Shown here in pieces: positions 39,605 through 48,652 of a DNA stretch of 60,199 nucleotides. Below the pieces are notes generated by a model. That model did no database searches, was not told where the DNA came from, and was given only the letters and a program-made list of their open reading frames with translations. Source of the DNA: Frankia sp. AiPa1 (lineage in GTDB: Bacteria > Actinomycetota > Actinomycetes > Frankiales > Frankiaceae); the NCBI RefSeq assembly GCF_023243075.1, contig NZ_JALKFZ020000162.1, forward strand, positions 1 through 60,199, given 5' to 3'. The position numbers and the translations under genes are program-made. The first letter of the stretch is position 1. Each line of letters starts with the position of its first letter.

Positions 39605-42148
39605 TCAGGGCGCGCTGGTCATGGCATGGCGGGGGCCGTGATCGGCGGCCGGCGCCAAGCCCGTCGCCATCGTCTCCTGGCATCGATGGAGATGTTCGGT
39701 AATCAGCTCGGCGGGACCAGGCTCACCCAGGAAGTAGCCCTGTGCGAGGTCGCAACCGACGTCGCTGAGCATCCGCACGGCTGCGGCGGTCTCCACGCCC
39801 TCGACCACGATCCGCAGGCCGAGCGCGTGGGCGAGACTCACCGTCGAGCGCACGATCTCCTCGGCCCGCGCGTCGCTCGCCATCAGACGAAGGAAGGACT
39901 TGTCGAGTTTGAGCACGTCCACCGGTAGTTCGAGGAGCCGGGCGAGTGAGGAATAGCCGGTGCCGTAGTCGTCGACGGCAATTCTGACGCCGAACTCACG
40001 CAGCCTCGCGAGAATATTCGCCGAACGCTCCGGGTCGAGCATGAGTGCGGTCTCGGTGATTTCCAGTTCGAGGGCCGCGGGGGGTAGCCCGAATCCGGCG
40101 AGCAGCGCGCGTATCTGGAGCGGAAACTCCCGGTCGAGGAGGTCGGAGGCGGAGATGTTCACGGCGACGGCAACACCCAGCCCGGCGTCGCGCCACCGCC
40201 CGGCCTGCTCGAGCGCGGTACGCAGCACCTCGCTGGTGAGCAGCCGGATGAAGCCGGCCTGCTCGGCCAGCGGGACGAACACCTCCGGTCCGAGTAGCCC
40301 GCGGGTCGGGTGCCGCCAACGGACCAGGGCCTCCACCGACTCCGTCCGGCTCGTGTCGAGTTCGACCTTGACCTGGTAGTGGACCTCGATCTGGCCGGTG
40401 CCGAGTGCGGCGCGCAACGACTCGACCATGTCGAGACGGTCTCGGCTGCCGGCGTCGAGGCCCGGGCGGAAGGCCTCGAAGCCGCTGCGGGCCGCCTTCG
40501 CCGCGTACATCGCGACGTCCGCCCGGCGTAGCAGCGTCTGGGCGTCACCTGCCGACTCCGCTTCGGCCTCGGCGGTGTCGGCCTCGGCGGTGTTGACCAA
40601 GGCGGTGTGCGCGGGTGCGGTGTCTGCCGGGGTGGTGCCAGCGAGGGTGGTGCCAGCGAGGGTGGTGCCAGCGAGGGCGGTGTCAGCGAGGGCGGTGTCA
40701 GCGAGGGCGGCGCCCGCCAGGTGCATCTCGGCCAGGTGCATCTCGGCCGGGGGAGCGTCGGCGTTGTCAGGATGGACGGCCGCGCCGATGCTCGCGCTGA
40801 CGTGCAGGGTCATCCCGCCGACGTCGAACGGCTCGGCGAGGACCGCGAGGACACGGTCGGCGACCCGCCGCGCCGTGTCCGCGTCGGCCCGCTCCAGCAG
40901 CACGGCGAACTCGTCCCCACCGAGGCGGGCGAGCAGATCACCGGGGCGCAGCGCCCCGCAGATGCGCGAACCGACCTGAACGAGCAGCGCGTCACCCGTC
41001 TGGTGCCCCAGCGAATCATTAATCACCTTGAAACGGTCCAGGTCGAGCAGCAGCAGGACGAAGCTGACCGACCCGCTGCCCCGCTCAAGGCCGTCGAGCC
41101 GTTCGAGGAAGGCGCGCCGGTTCGCAAGTCCGGTGAGATCGTCCGTGCGCGCGAGCGTGCGGCTGTCCGCGAGTTGCTGGATCTCGACGAAGGTGAACCC
41201 GGCGCGGGCAAGCGCGGCCAGCACCGTCGCGGCGGCAAGGCCGGTGGTCACCGGCGGCAGGCTGATGGTGGCGCCGAGTACCAGCAGACCGAGCGCCACC
41301 GCCGCGAGCGCCAGCGGCACGGCGATGACCCCCCAGCCGGACATCATCGCCGACGGTTGCCAGCGCGGCCGAAGCCAGGCGGCGAGCGCCGGTGTGGTCA
41401 CCGAGAACAACCACAGGGTCGACAGCGCTCCGGCCGGGGGAGTGCTGCCGGACTCGACGATCACCAGCAGCAGGGAGTCGGCGACCGCGAACCCCACCAG
41501 GCCGGCACCGAGCAGCCACCACACCCGTCCTGGCCGCCAGCCCAGAAGACCGAACACCGTCGCCACCAGCAGAATCAGCAACAGGTCGGCCAGGGGGTAG
41601 ACGACGTTCACCGCCATCGTCCAGATGTCGTACTGGGGGTTGGCCCGGGTCATCATCACCCCGATGCCGCTCGTCAACGCGCCCACTCCGAGCAGGCCGA
41701 CCAGCGTGTCCAACCAGACGCTGCGGTGCAGCCGGACCAGGCGGCGGCGCAGCAGCAGGATCACTGCCAGGTAGCAGGCCGGGTAGAACAGCAGCCAGCC
41801 GATATCCGCCGGTGTCGGCGTGAGCGTCGCGGCCTGCCCGCCAACGGCGATGTTGTGGTAGATAACGCCACCGCTGTAGCTGACCAGGCCCAGGCCGAGT
41901 AGCGCCCAGGGCTGCCGCTCCCCGCGGACGAGCGCCGCCCGGGACAGGCAGATCCCACCCGAGCCGAGCGCGACGCAGAAGCGCAACGACAGCGCCTCCG
42001 CGCCGATCCACGGCAGATCCACGAACGATGCCACAGCCAGGATCACGGTGACGAGCAGCAGCAACATCTGGGCCACCCGCACGAGGCGGAATCGCCGCGG
42101 CGGGCCGGGTGAGAGCGAGATGGTCAGCCGGTCACCCACCCGCCGCAC
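39605..42148 (-). CDS. Membrane-anchored GGDEF-EAL cyclic-di-GMP protein
   Basis: An 847-residue integral membrane signalling protein. About nine hydrophobic segments (residues 25-315) resemble a MASE-like sensor. The diguanylate cyclase domain has RLGGDEFAVLL near residue 408, so an active site is present. The EAL domain follows, with VEALVRWRHP near 604, ELEITE, DDYGTGYSS and LKLDKSF, also apparently competent. Between the GGDEF motif and its closing RRADVAMYAAK helix lies an Ala/Thr/Asp pentapeptide-repeat insertion at about residues 463-531. The GTG at 42148 is used; another at 42136 is possible. Confidence 0.9.
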   Translation of the reverse strand: MRRVGDRLTISLSPGPPRRFRLVRVAQMLLLLVTVILAVASFVDLPWIGAEALSLRFCVALGSGGICLSRAALVRGERQPWALLGLGLVSYSGGVIYHNIAVGGQAATLTPTPADIGWLLFYPACYLAVILLLRRRLVRLHRSVWLDTLVGLLGVGALTSGIGVMMTRANPQYDIWTMAVNVVYPLADLLLILLVATVFGLLGWRPGRVWWLLGAGLVGFAVADSLLLVIVESGSTPPAGALSTLWLFSVTTPALAAWLRPRWQPSAMMSGWGVIAVPLALAAVALGLLVLGATISLPPVTTGLAAATVLAALARAGFTFVEIQQLADSRTLARTDDLTGLANRRAFLERLDGLERGSGSVSFVLLLLDLDRFKVINDSLGHQTGDALLVQVGSRICGALRPGDLLARLGGDEFAVLLERADADTARRVADRVLAVLAEPFDVGGMTLHVSASIGAAVHPDNADAPPAEMHLAEMHLAGAALADTALADTALAGTTLAGTTLAGTTPADTAPAHTALVNTAEADTAEAEAESAGDAQTLLRRADVAMYAAKAARSGFEAFRPGLDAGSRDRLDMVESLRAALGTGQIEVHYQVKVELDTSRTESVEALVRWRHPTRGLLGPEVFVPLAEQAGFIRLLTSEVLRTALEQAGRWRDAGLGVAVAVNISASDLLDREFPLQIRALLAGFGLPPAALELEITETALMLDPERSANILARLREFGVRIAVDDYGTGYSSLARLLELPVDVLKLDKSFLRLMASDARAEEIVRSTVSLAHALGLRIVVEGVETAAAVRMLSDVGCDLAQGYFLGEPGPAELITEHLHRCQETMATGLAPAADHGPRHAMTSAP
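40631..40750. repeat. 15-bp tandem repeats encoding a pentapeptide array
   Basis: Eight successive 15-bp units: six related to GGTGGTGCCAGCGAG (40631-40720, three of them identical) and two related to GTGCATCTCGGCCAG (40721-40750). They encode ALAxT-like and AEMHL pentapeptides inside the GGDEF domain of the cyclic-di-GMP protein. Confidence 0.85.
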
Positions 42149-43116
42149 CGCCAGTGCCCGTGGTTGGCTCCATGCCCGTTCCTGCGTTCAGGGCCACGCA
42201 TACGCCGTCGCCCGCCGTCCGGACCATGCCTCGCGCCGCAGCCGCATCCGCCTGTCTGACGCCGGTCACGGCGGTCCCTCCGGGCACGCGGATGGCGGCC
42301 ACGGGATCGGCTACCGATCCGCTCATATCTGGATTGTCGTACAGCGGCGTTTCGTGGGATAACGGGTGGAAGTCTGTCGGGGGATGCCTGTGGTGACGTT
42401 GGGTATGGCGAACTCTCTGTGTGCGGACGGGTTGGGTCAGGCGACGGTCGAGCTCGATTTCGCCGGCTGCTCCCCCGAGATGCCGCGCTTCCTCGTGTAA
42501 CGGACAGTGGGCATCCACTGGGACAATTATCCCGATTATGACCGTACCGCGAGGTTTGCCGGGATCTTGTGGGGCTCGCGTTGGTCCCGCCCACATGGGC
42601 CAGCCTGCGGGTGCGCGGGCCGACGGATCTCCCTGCGGCGATCTCTTTGGTCCTCGGGCTCGCGCGGCTATATGGGATCGGTGTCACGGAATGTGACGTC
42701 GGCTGTGCGGTGACGCCCTGCCGCCCGAAGCGGGCCTGCGGAGTCGGCCAGGGCGTCGGTTGATGGGCCGGATCCCTCGGGCCCGCGGCACAACCGCCGT
42801 GATCGTTACCGTCCTAGGTCGGTCCCTTCCGCGTGCCGCCGATGGGCGTGCCGTCGGCACAGCGTCCGCGGATTGACGCCCAGCAATAATGTCCCGCGGT
42901 TCGATGTGCCCGGCGTCGATGGCCCCACATCGAGCTCCTCGGATTGATCGTGACCAGAGCGGGAGCAGGGTCGGATCCCGGGGCATCCGGGCACCGGACA
43001 GGAAACGGACATCGGCGGGCAGGAGTTTACGAATCCGGGGGTTCACACGGCTTGGAGCGGCACTCTGACTATCCTGATCTCGACGGAAGGAGTGACCGAG
43101 GGAACGGGGTTGAAAA
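42149..43116. other. 0.97-kb divergent spacer, no supported gene
   Basis: Lies between the divergent GGDEF-EAL and XRE-type genes. Frames on both strands are open but give arginine/proline-rich sequences with no domain. AT-richer pockets near 42520-42545 and 43020-43115 may be promoters. A good GGAAGGAG motif at about 43081 lies too far from the downstream ATG to be its ribosome-binding site. Confidence 0.45.
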
Positions 43117-45417
43117 ATGCCTGCAGACAAACATCCGGGTTGGGTACCGAACACGCTTCGACGCTTTCGTGAGGCACATGGCCTCACCCAGGACGGCCTT
43201 GCCGAACGGGTCCGCGGTCTGCCGGAGAAGGAGGGATTCCGGCCACCCGCAGCCACTGCGGAAATGATCCGACGTCATGAACTTGGCAAGGTTTTCCCCG
43301 GTGTTGCCTACCGTCGGGCATACTGCCGACTGTTCGGCGTCACCGAGCCGGAGCTGGGCTTCAGACCACCGTTGTCCGGTGAGTCGGTGGATGGCCAGCG
43401 CCTTCACGGCGGGTGGCCGGACGCCCCCGGCGGCTCCGGCAGATCACCTTTCGAAGCCGCGCCGCCAGGACCGTCAAGGCGCCCGGCGGCCCTCCAGCCG
43501 GACGCACCATCCCCGGACGGCGCGTCGTGCGGTGTGTCGTCGCCGGTCATCGGGCCGTCGGGTACCGGGTCCTTTGAGGCCGCGCCGTCGGCCACCGGGT
43601 CGTCGCGGATGGAATCAACGGGTGCGGAGTCGTCGGGTGCGGAGTCGTCGGGTACCTGGCCGTCCCGTTCGGGGGCGTCCGCCGCGCAGCAGGTGCACCC
43701 CGGACCGTGGGTCGGTGGCGGGCCGCCGCGCCGTGGTGCGCCCGCCCCAGGCGCCGCAGCCTGGACCAGGCGTAACAGCGAGGTCTTGGCCGCCTACCTG
43801 ACCGTCGCGGTGAACAATCCGCTCCGCGCTCGGCCAGCGGCTCCACCCCAGGTGCTCGGATCAGCCGATCCAGGACCCACCTCGCCTCGTCCCGACGCCG
43901 GTGCTCGCCCAGTTCTCGCCCAGTCCGTCGCCCTGTCCTCGCCCGGTACTGCCCCGCGCCCGTCCGTTCCCTCTCATCCGGACGATCCTGCTCGCCTGGA
44001 TGACCGTGCTCGTTCAGGTGACCGTGCTCGTTCAGGTGACTCGGCCGGCGCCGCATCGACGTCGGCTCCCGGGGACGGCGACGGGCGCGATCCGTCCGGG
44101 TGGGACGCCGTCCGGCTCGCGCACGAATGGCTGATCACCGAACCGCCGCAGATCACCGAGCTCGCCGCGGGCCGTCACGTCGGTGCGGCGCTGGCCGAAC
44201 GGGTCGAGGGGCGCGTCGAGCAGTTCCGCCGACTCGACGATCATATTGGCGGCCGTGACCTGGCCAGTGTCGTCGAACGGGAACTGGTCGCGACCGTCGC
44301 GATGCTGCGCGAGGCGGTGTACGACGCGCCCGTCGGGCGGCGGTTGCTGGCCTCGGTCGCCCAGCTGTGCCAGCTCACCGCCTGGATCGCGGTGGACGCC
44401 GGTCGTCCCACCACGGCCCGGCGCGTCCTGACCGGCGGGATCCGGGCCGCCCACGCCAGCGGTGACGTCGCACTGGCCGCGAACCTGATCTCCACCCACT
44501 CCTACCATCTGGTCAACCAGGGTGACCTCCGGCATGGCGTGCTGCTTGCCCAGACCGCCTGCGCGGGCATCGGCCGTTCCACGCCACCGGCCGCGCAGGC
44601 CCTGCTGGCCGATCGACTGGCCTGGGCCTACGCGCGGGCGGGCGACCGGCGGTCCTGCGAGCGCACCCTGGCGCAGGTCGAACGGCTCTACGACCACGCC
44701 GACGGCGCAGCCCGCCCCGACTGGGCCTACTGGCTGGACCAACGCGAGATCGATGTCATGGCCGGACGCTGCTGGACCGAGCTGTGTCGCCCCGAACGAG
44801 CAGAAGCTCGGCTCCGCGCGGGTCTGGCCGGCTACGACCCCCTGCGCGCCCGCGAGGTCGCTCTCTACGAGTCCTGGTTCGCCGAGGTGCACCTGCTGCG
44901 GGGCGAGGTCGAGCAGGCCTGCGAACGCGCCACCCGCATCGCCCGCCTCGATGCCCGGGTGAACTCGGCCCGCACCTCTGACCGTCTGCTCCTGCTCGCC
45001 CGTCGCCTCGTCGGTTATCGCTCGGTTGCCGCCGTACGGGACTTCACCGAGGTCTACCAGTCCCTGCGCTCGGCGACCCCGTATCCGCGACCGTTCCCTG
45101 CACCAGGGCAGCCCTCACCAGGGCCGCCGTCCTCCGCGGCGCCGTCGCCCCGACCGCCGTCATCATCCGGGCCTTCGACGCCCTCGCCCTCGCTTACCTC
45201 GACCAGGTCGTCGCCGAGGCCCGCATCGTCGACCGGGCGTTCGTCGGCCGGGCCATCGCCGACCAGGTCATCCTCGACCAGATCGTCATCGGAACGCCCA
45301 TCCTCGTCCGGACGTTCGTCGAGCGGGTCGTTGTCGACAGCGGAGACGTCCCTGCCACTATCCTCCTGCCCACCACCGCCAATTCCGTCCCCGGCGCCGT
45401 CCGGAAGGCGCGGCTGA
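43117..45417 (+). CDS. XRE-type HTH regulator with TPR-like helical region
   Basis: 766 residues. An N-terminal helix-turn-helix (about residues 10-75: LRRFREAHGLTQDGLAERV) is followed by a long Pro/Ser/Gly linker with direct repeats (about 90-320), a helical region of about 310 residues with TPR-like spacing (AWAYARAGDRRSCERTLAQVE), and a Pro/Ser/Arg-rich tail after residue 650. The layout is that of filamentous-actinobacterial regulators with HTH plus tetratricopeptide-like sensing domains. Targets are unknown. The ATG at 43117 is preferred, preceded by a weak GAGGGAACGGGG sequence. Confidence 0.75.
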   Translation: MPADKHPGWVPNTLRRFREAHGLTQDGLAERVRGLPEKEGFRPPAATAEMIRRHELGKVFPGVAYRRAYCRLFGVTEPELGFRPPLSGESVDGQRLHGGWPDAPGGSGRSPFEAAPPGPSRRPAALQPDAPSPDGASCGVSSPVIGPSGTGSFEAAPSATGSSRMESTGAESSGAESSGTWPSRSGASAAQQVHPGPWVGGGPPRRGAPAPGAAAWTRRNSEVLAAYLTVAVNNPLRARPAAPPQVLGSADPGPTSPRPDAGARPVLAQSVALSSPGTAPRPSVPSHPDDPARLDDRARSGDRARSGDSAGAASTSAPGDGDGRDPSGWDAVRLAHEWLITEPPQITELAAGRHVGAALAERVEGRVEQFRRLDDHIGGRDLASVVERELVATVAMLREAVYDAPVGRRLLASVAQLCQLTAWIAVDAGRPTTARRVLTGGIRAAHASGDVALAANLISTHSYHLVNQGDLRHGVLLAQTACAGIGRSTPPAAQALLADRLAWAYARAGDRRSCERTLAQVERLYDHADGAARPDWAYWLDQREIDVMAGRCWTELCRPERAEARLRAGLAGYDPLRAREVALYESWFAEVHLLRGEVEQACERATRIARLDARVNSARTSDRLLLLARRLVGYRSVAAVRDFTEVYQSLRSATPYPRPFPAPGQPSPGPPSSAAPSPRPPSSSGPSTPSPSLTSTRSSPRPASSTGRSSAGPSPTRSSSTRSSSERPSSSGRSSSGSLSTAETSLPLSSCPPPPIPSPAPSGRRG

Positions 45418-45597
45418 TCGTCTGGCGGCGCCTGCTGCGGGGGTGGCCTGGGAGGAAGTTGCATCAGCAACTGAACCTGCGATGGCGGCGGGCCGTGCTG
45501 ACAGGTGCGGTGGCCCTGTCCGGGACGCCCCTGGAGATGACACGGTGGTCGTCGGTGCGTTCGAAGTCGAGCGTGCCGCACCCGGATCGGAGGCGTG

Positions 45598-46197
45598 GTG
45601 GGACCCACTGAGATCAACGGGTTGCCGGCGCACGTGCTGCTGGTGCACGTGGTGGTCATTCTGGTGCCGCTCGCGGCACTGCTGGTGGTGCTCGCGGCGG
45701 TATGGCCGGCGGCGCGGCGCAGGCTCGGCCTGATCACTCCGTTGGTCGCTCTGGTGGCACTGATCAGTGTGCCGGTGACGACGCATGCGGGGGAATGGCT
45801 GGAGAAGCGGGTGTCATCCGATCCGCTGGTGCGTCGACACACCGAACTCGGCGGCGAGCTGCTTCCCTGGGTGATCGGACTGTTCGTGCTGGCCCTGGCC
45901 GGCTGGTTGTGGGCTGGTTACTCGAGTGGTGGATGGCCGTTCGTCCGCACGGGTGCGAGCGCGGGTTCGGGTGCGATGGCCGGTGCGGGCGAGGGTTCCG
46001 CCGCCGGTGGGGCGTCCGCCGTGACGAAGGCGCCCGCGCGGGGGGCCGGGCTCGCCGTGATGATCGTGCTTGCCGTGCTCAGCGTCGCGGTCTCGGTGGG
46101 CGCGGTCGTGCAGGTCTACCGGATCGGCGACAGCGGTGCCAAGGCCGTCTGGGACGGCAGCTTCAGCCAGACCCCCCAGGCACAATCCAAGGGCTAA
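45598..46197 (+). CDS. DUF2231-like membrane protein
   Basis: 199 residues with four membrane segments. It begins with INGLPAHVLLVHVVVILVPL, then a second helix, PVTTHAGEWLEKRV, HTELGGELLPWVIG and a C-terminal helix. The LPAHxLLVH start and THAGE segment are typical of the DUF2231 family, whose function is unclear. The GTG at 45598 has GGAGG four bases upstream. A Gly/Ala-rich loop separates helices 3 and 4. It lies on the opposite strand to the Nit1C operon and converges with it. Confidence 0.8.
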   Translation: MGPTEINGLPAHVLLVHVVVILVPLAALLVVLAAVWPAARRRLGLITPLVALVALISVPVTTHAGEWLEKRVSSDPLVRRHTELGGELLPWVIGLFVLALAGWLWAGYSSGGWPFVRTGASAGSGAMAGAGEGSAAGGASAVTKAPARGAGLAVMIVLAVLSVAVSVGAVVQVYRIGDSGAKAVWDGSFSQTPQAQSKG

Positions 46198-46484
46198 GCG
46201 AGTATTAGGCAACTGATTCCGTTTGTGGAACTGTCCGTTTCCAGGCCGACGAGGAACAGGGCCCGAGCCCGGATGAACGCCACGCGCTGCTCGGGGCGGG
46301 GTCTATGCGGGTTGCCGTGGCGGTGCCAGCGCCTTCTGGGATATCGACGTACCCATACACGCAGTGACATTGAAGTTGCGCGTGGGTTTTGGTCAATCTG
46401 TTGCGCCGGTCCCAGGCCAGCGCCTTTGGGCCGACCTGGCTTTCCGAGGTTTTCGCGCATCTGGTCAGGGTTGCCGGGCGGGGG
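46198..46484. other. Spacer at the end of the Nit1C operon, lower GC
   Basis: About 290 bp, visibly less G/C-rich than its neighbours. Minus-strand frames encode short sequences (for example EQRVAFIRARALFLVGLE) that I cannot place. It may be a decayed gene or foreign fragment. No terminator was recognised. Confidence 0.35.
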
Positions 46485-47666
46485 TCAGCCCGGCTCTGAC
46501 GCGGCCAGGTGGTGGTAGAGGGCGAGGTGGGCGCGGGTGGCGGCGGCCCAGGTGTAGCGGGCGGCGAGGGTGCGGCCGGCCGCCGCGAGCGCCGGGTCGC
46601 GGCGGCCGGCGGCGGTGAGCAGGGCGTCCGCCAGGTCGGCCGGGGTGGCGGCGTAGCGGACCGTGGGGCCGAGGACCTCGCGCAGGACCGGGAGATCCCG
46701 TGCCACCACCGGAACCCCGGCGGCGAGGGCCTCCAGGGCGGCGAGGCCAAAGCCCTCCTTCGTCGAGGGGAACGCGAACACCTCGGCCTGGGCGACCAGC
46801 GAGGGCAGCAGCTCGTGGTCGACCGGGCCGAGTAGGCGCGGGGTGACGCCGAGCCGGGCGGCGGTGGCGAAGACCTCGGCACGGTAGTCGCGGTAGTCGA
46901 ACAGGGTCTCCCCACCCGCGATCACGAGGTTTAGATCCGAGGTGTTCTGGCGGGCGGCCCGGATCAGGGCCATCGCCTCGACCAGGTCGGCCGTGCCCTT
47001 GCGGGGCTCGATGCCGCCAACAGCGAGCACGTAGCGTCCCAGCTCGTCCGCCCAGGCGCGGCGGGCGGTCCGGTCGTCGGCTGCGGCGGCGAAGCGGGCC
47101 GCGTCCACGCCGTTGGGGATCACATGAGGGCGGATGCCCCAGCCGCTCTCCACCTCGGCGGCCACCGCGGCCGAGACGCACACATGTGCCCCGGGGGCGA
47201 CCACGGCGCGTTCGTGGCAGGCGGCGAGCTGCGGGGTGGTGAACGTGTCGAGATGGTGGATGGTGCGTATGCACCCGGCGGGTGACGCCGGCCCGTCGGG
47301 TCCGGCGGCGTCGAGCACCGCGTTCGCGCTGATGCAGTCCTGGGCGTGCACCGCGTCATAGCCGGCCGCGTCGGAGGCAGGTGCGGTGCCGCCAGTACCG
47401 AAGGTATGCGCGCGCAGGGCATCGGCGAGTACGGCGATGGAGCGGACGATGCGGTCGCCGACCGGCTCGTCCGCGATCTCGGGGAACGGCACTGCCCGCA
47501 CGCCGACGCGAGGATCGACGGGACGAAAGAAACCGCCGTCCCCGCCGCGGGCGAGCGTCCACACGTCGACGGTGGCGCCGAGGTCGACCAGCGCCTCGGC
47601 AAGCGCCAGGGTGTGCACGACCCCCCCGCGCGGGCGGGTCGAGTAGGTCAGCAGCGCGACCCTCAT
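46485..47666 (-). CDS. MSMEG_0565-family glycosyltransferase
   Basis: A 393-residue GT4-type, GT-B fold glycosyltransferase. It starts MRVALLTYSTRPRGGVVHTLALAEAL, has VIPNGVD, AVGGIEPRKGTADL (near 226) and the E-x7-E signature in FPSTKEGFGLAALEALAAG (near 300). This family is found with nitrilase gene clusters. Its donor and acceptor are unknown. Its ATG overlaps the nitrilase-like stop upstream (ATGA), and it is the last gene of the seven-gene operon. Confidence 0.87.
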   Translation of the reverse strand: MRVALLTYSTRPRGGVVHTLALAEALVDLGATVDVWTLARGGDGGFFRPVDPRVGVRAVPFPEIADEPVGDRIVRSIAVLADALRAHTFGTGGTAPASDAAGYDAVHAQDCISANAVLDAAGPDGPASPAGCIRTIHHLDTFTTPQLAACHERAVVAPGAHVCVSAAVAAEVESGWGIRPHVIPNGVDAARFAAAADDRTARRAWADELGRYVLAVGGIEPRKGTADLVEAMALIRAARQNTSDLNLVIAGGETLFDYRDYRAEVFATAARLGVTPRLLGPVDHELLPSLVAQAEVFAFPSTKEGFGLAALEALAAGVPVVARDLPVLREVLGPTVRYAATPADLADALLTAAGRRDPALAAAGRTLAARYTWAAATRAHLALYHHLAASEPG

Positions 47667-48652
47667 CCGGGGTCTCCGTCCAATCCAGGGTCCGGGTCCA
47701 ATCCAGGGTCCGCGTCCAATCCAGGGTCCGGGTCCAATCCGAGGTCCGCGTCCATGTCGCGCCCGGACTCCCCGTCCCGTCCGGGTTTCCCGTGGAACTC
47801 CTCCGGGTCGGGTTTGCGTGCCTCGGGTGGGCCGTACACGTCGGGACGACGTTCCGCGAGGTGGTGCAGGACGAGACGGGCCCGGTCGATTTCCGCGTCG
47901 ACGTCCAGTTCGGCGACGGCAAGGCCGCCCTTGGCCCAGGTACGGGCGAGAACATCCCCGCCGGGGCCGACCACCTTGGCCTGACCGAAGAAGCTCAGGC
48001 CGCCCATCGTTCCGGTCTGGTTGGACGAGAGCCAGACGATCTGGTTCTCGGCGGCCCGGGCGCAGTCGTACAGGTCGAACAGACGGGCCTGCCGGTCCTG
48101 GGCCAGCCGTTCCGCGCGTCGGGTGAGGCTCGCCGGCCAAGCGGACAGGCAGGCGACGATGTGGGCGCCGTCGAGGGCAAGGGTACGGGCGGCCTCGGGG
48201 AACGTCTTGTCGTAGTCGACGAGCATGCCCATGCGCCCGAGCGGGGTGTCGAACGCGGCGATGCGCTCGCCGGCGGCGTAGACCAGCGCCTCACCAGACG
48301 GCTGGTGGACCTTCCGGTAGTGGCCGAGCACGCCGTCCCCGTGGACGCACACCGCCGAGTTCCAGCGCTGTCCGCCGGCGAGTTCGGTGAAACCGAGGCA
48401 GACGAGCATGTCGCCGGCCAGCGCCGTGACCCGGCGGATCTGCGGGCCGGCGGCGTCCACCGCGGGCGGCAGGGCGTCCGGGTCGGGGGAGCGCAGGTCG
48501 GCGAGGTACCCGCCGAGCGCGCCGCCGGGCAGGACGACCAGCGCCGCCCCGGCCCGGCGGGCCGCGTCGATGATCGAGCTGATCCGTTCCAGGGAACGGT
48601 CCAGGTCCCGACCGAAATGAGCACCCGCGGCGGCCAGGCGCAGCACCGTCAA
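47663..48652 (-). CDS. Nitrilase-superfamily paralogue, probably catalytically dead
   Basis: 329 residues with the whole carbon-nitrogen hydrolase fold, close to the neighbouring nitrilase. Of the catalytic Glu-Lys-Cys triad, only Lys114 (YRKVHQP) remains. The Glu position is Gly43 (LPGGALGGY) and the Cys position is Asp146 (MLVDYDKTFPE). The rest of the fold (SAWPAS, AAENQIVWLSSNQTG) is intact, so it is a pseudoenzyme under constraint rather than a decayed gene. The C-terminus is an Asp/Pro/Gly hexapeptide array. The start is a TTG overlapping the previous stop (TTGA); a GTG at 48646 is an alternative. Confidence 0.85.
   Translation of the reverse strand: MTVLRLAAAGAHFGRDLDRSLERISSIIDAARRAGAALVVLPGGALGGYLADLRSPDPDALPPAVDAAGPQIRRVTALAGDMLVCLGFTELAGGQRWNSAVCVHGDGVLGHYRKVHQPSGEALVYAAGERIAAFDTPLGRMGMLVDYDKTFPEAARTLALDGAHIVACLSAWPASLTRRAERLAQDRQARLFDLYDCARAAENQIVWLSSNQTGTMGGLSFFGQAKVVGPGGDVLARTWAKGGLAVAELDVDAEIDRARLVLHHLAERRPDVYGPPEARKPDPEEFHGKPGRDGESGRDMDADLGLDPDPGLDADPGLDPDPGLDGDPG
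47679..47750. repeat. Four 18-bp tandem units at the nitrilase-paralogue 3' end
   Basis: TCCAATCCAGGGTCCGGG-like units at 47679, 47697, 47715 and 47733, alternating in one G/C position, encode a hexapeptide GLDxDP repeat just before the stop. Confidence 0.85.

Noticed and set aside
42880..42920. Possible tRNA T-arm (GGTTCGA motif)
   Set aside because: No acceptor stem, anticodon arm or D-arm could be paired around it.
43960..44045. Direct repeats in the XRE regulator linker as a possible CRISPR array
   Set aside because: The repeats are short, adjacent and in-frame low-complexity coding sequence; there are no regular spacers.
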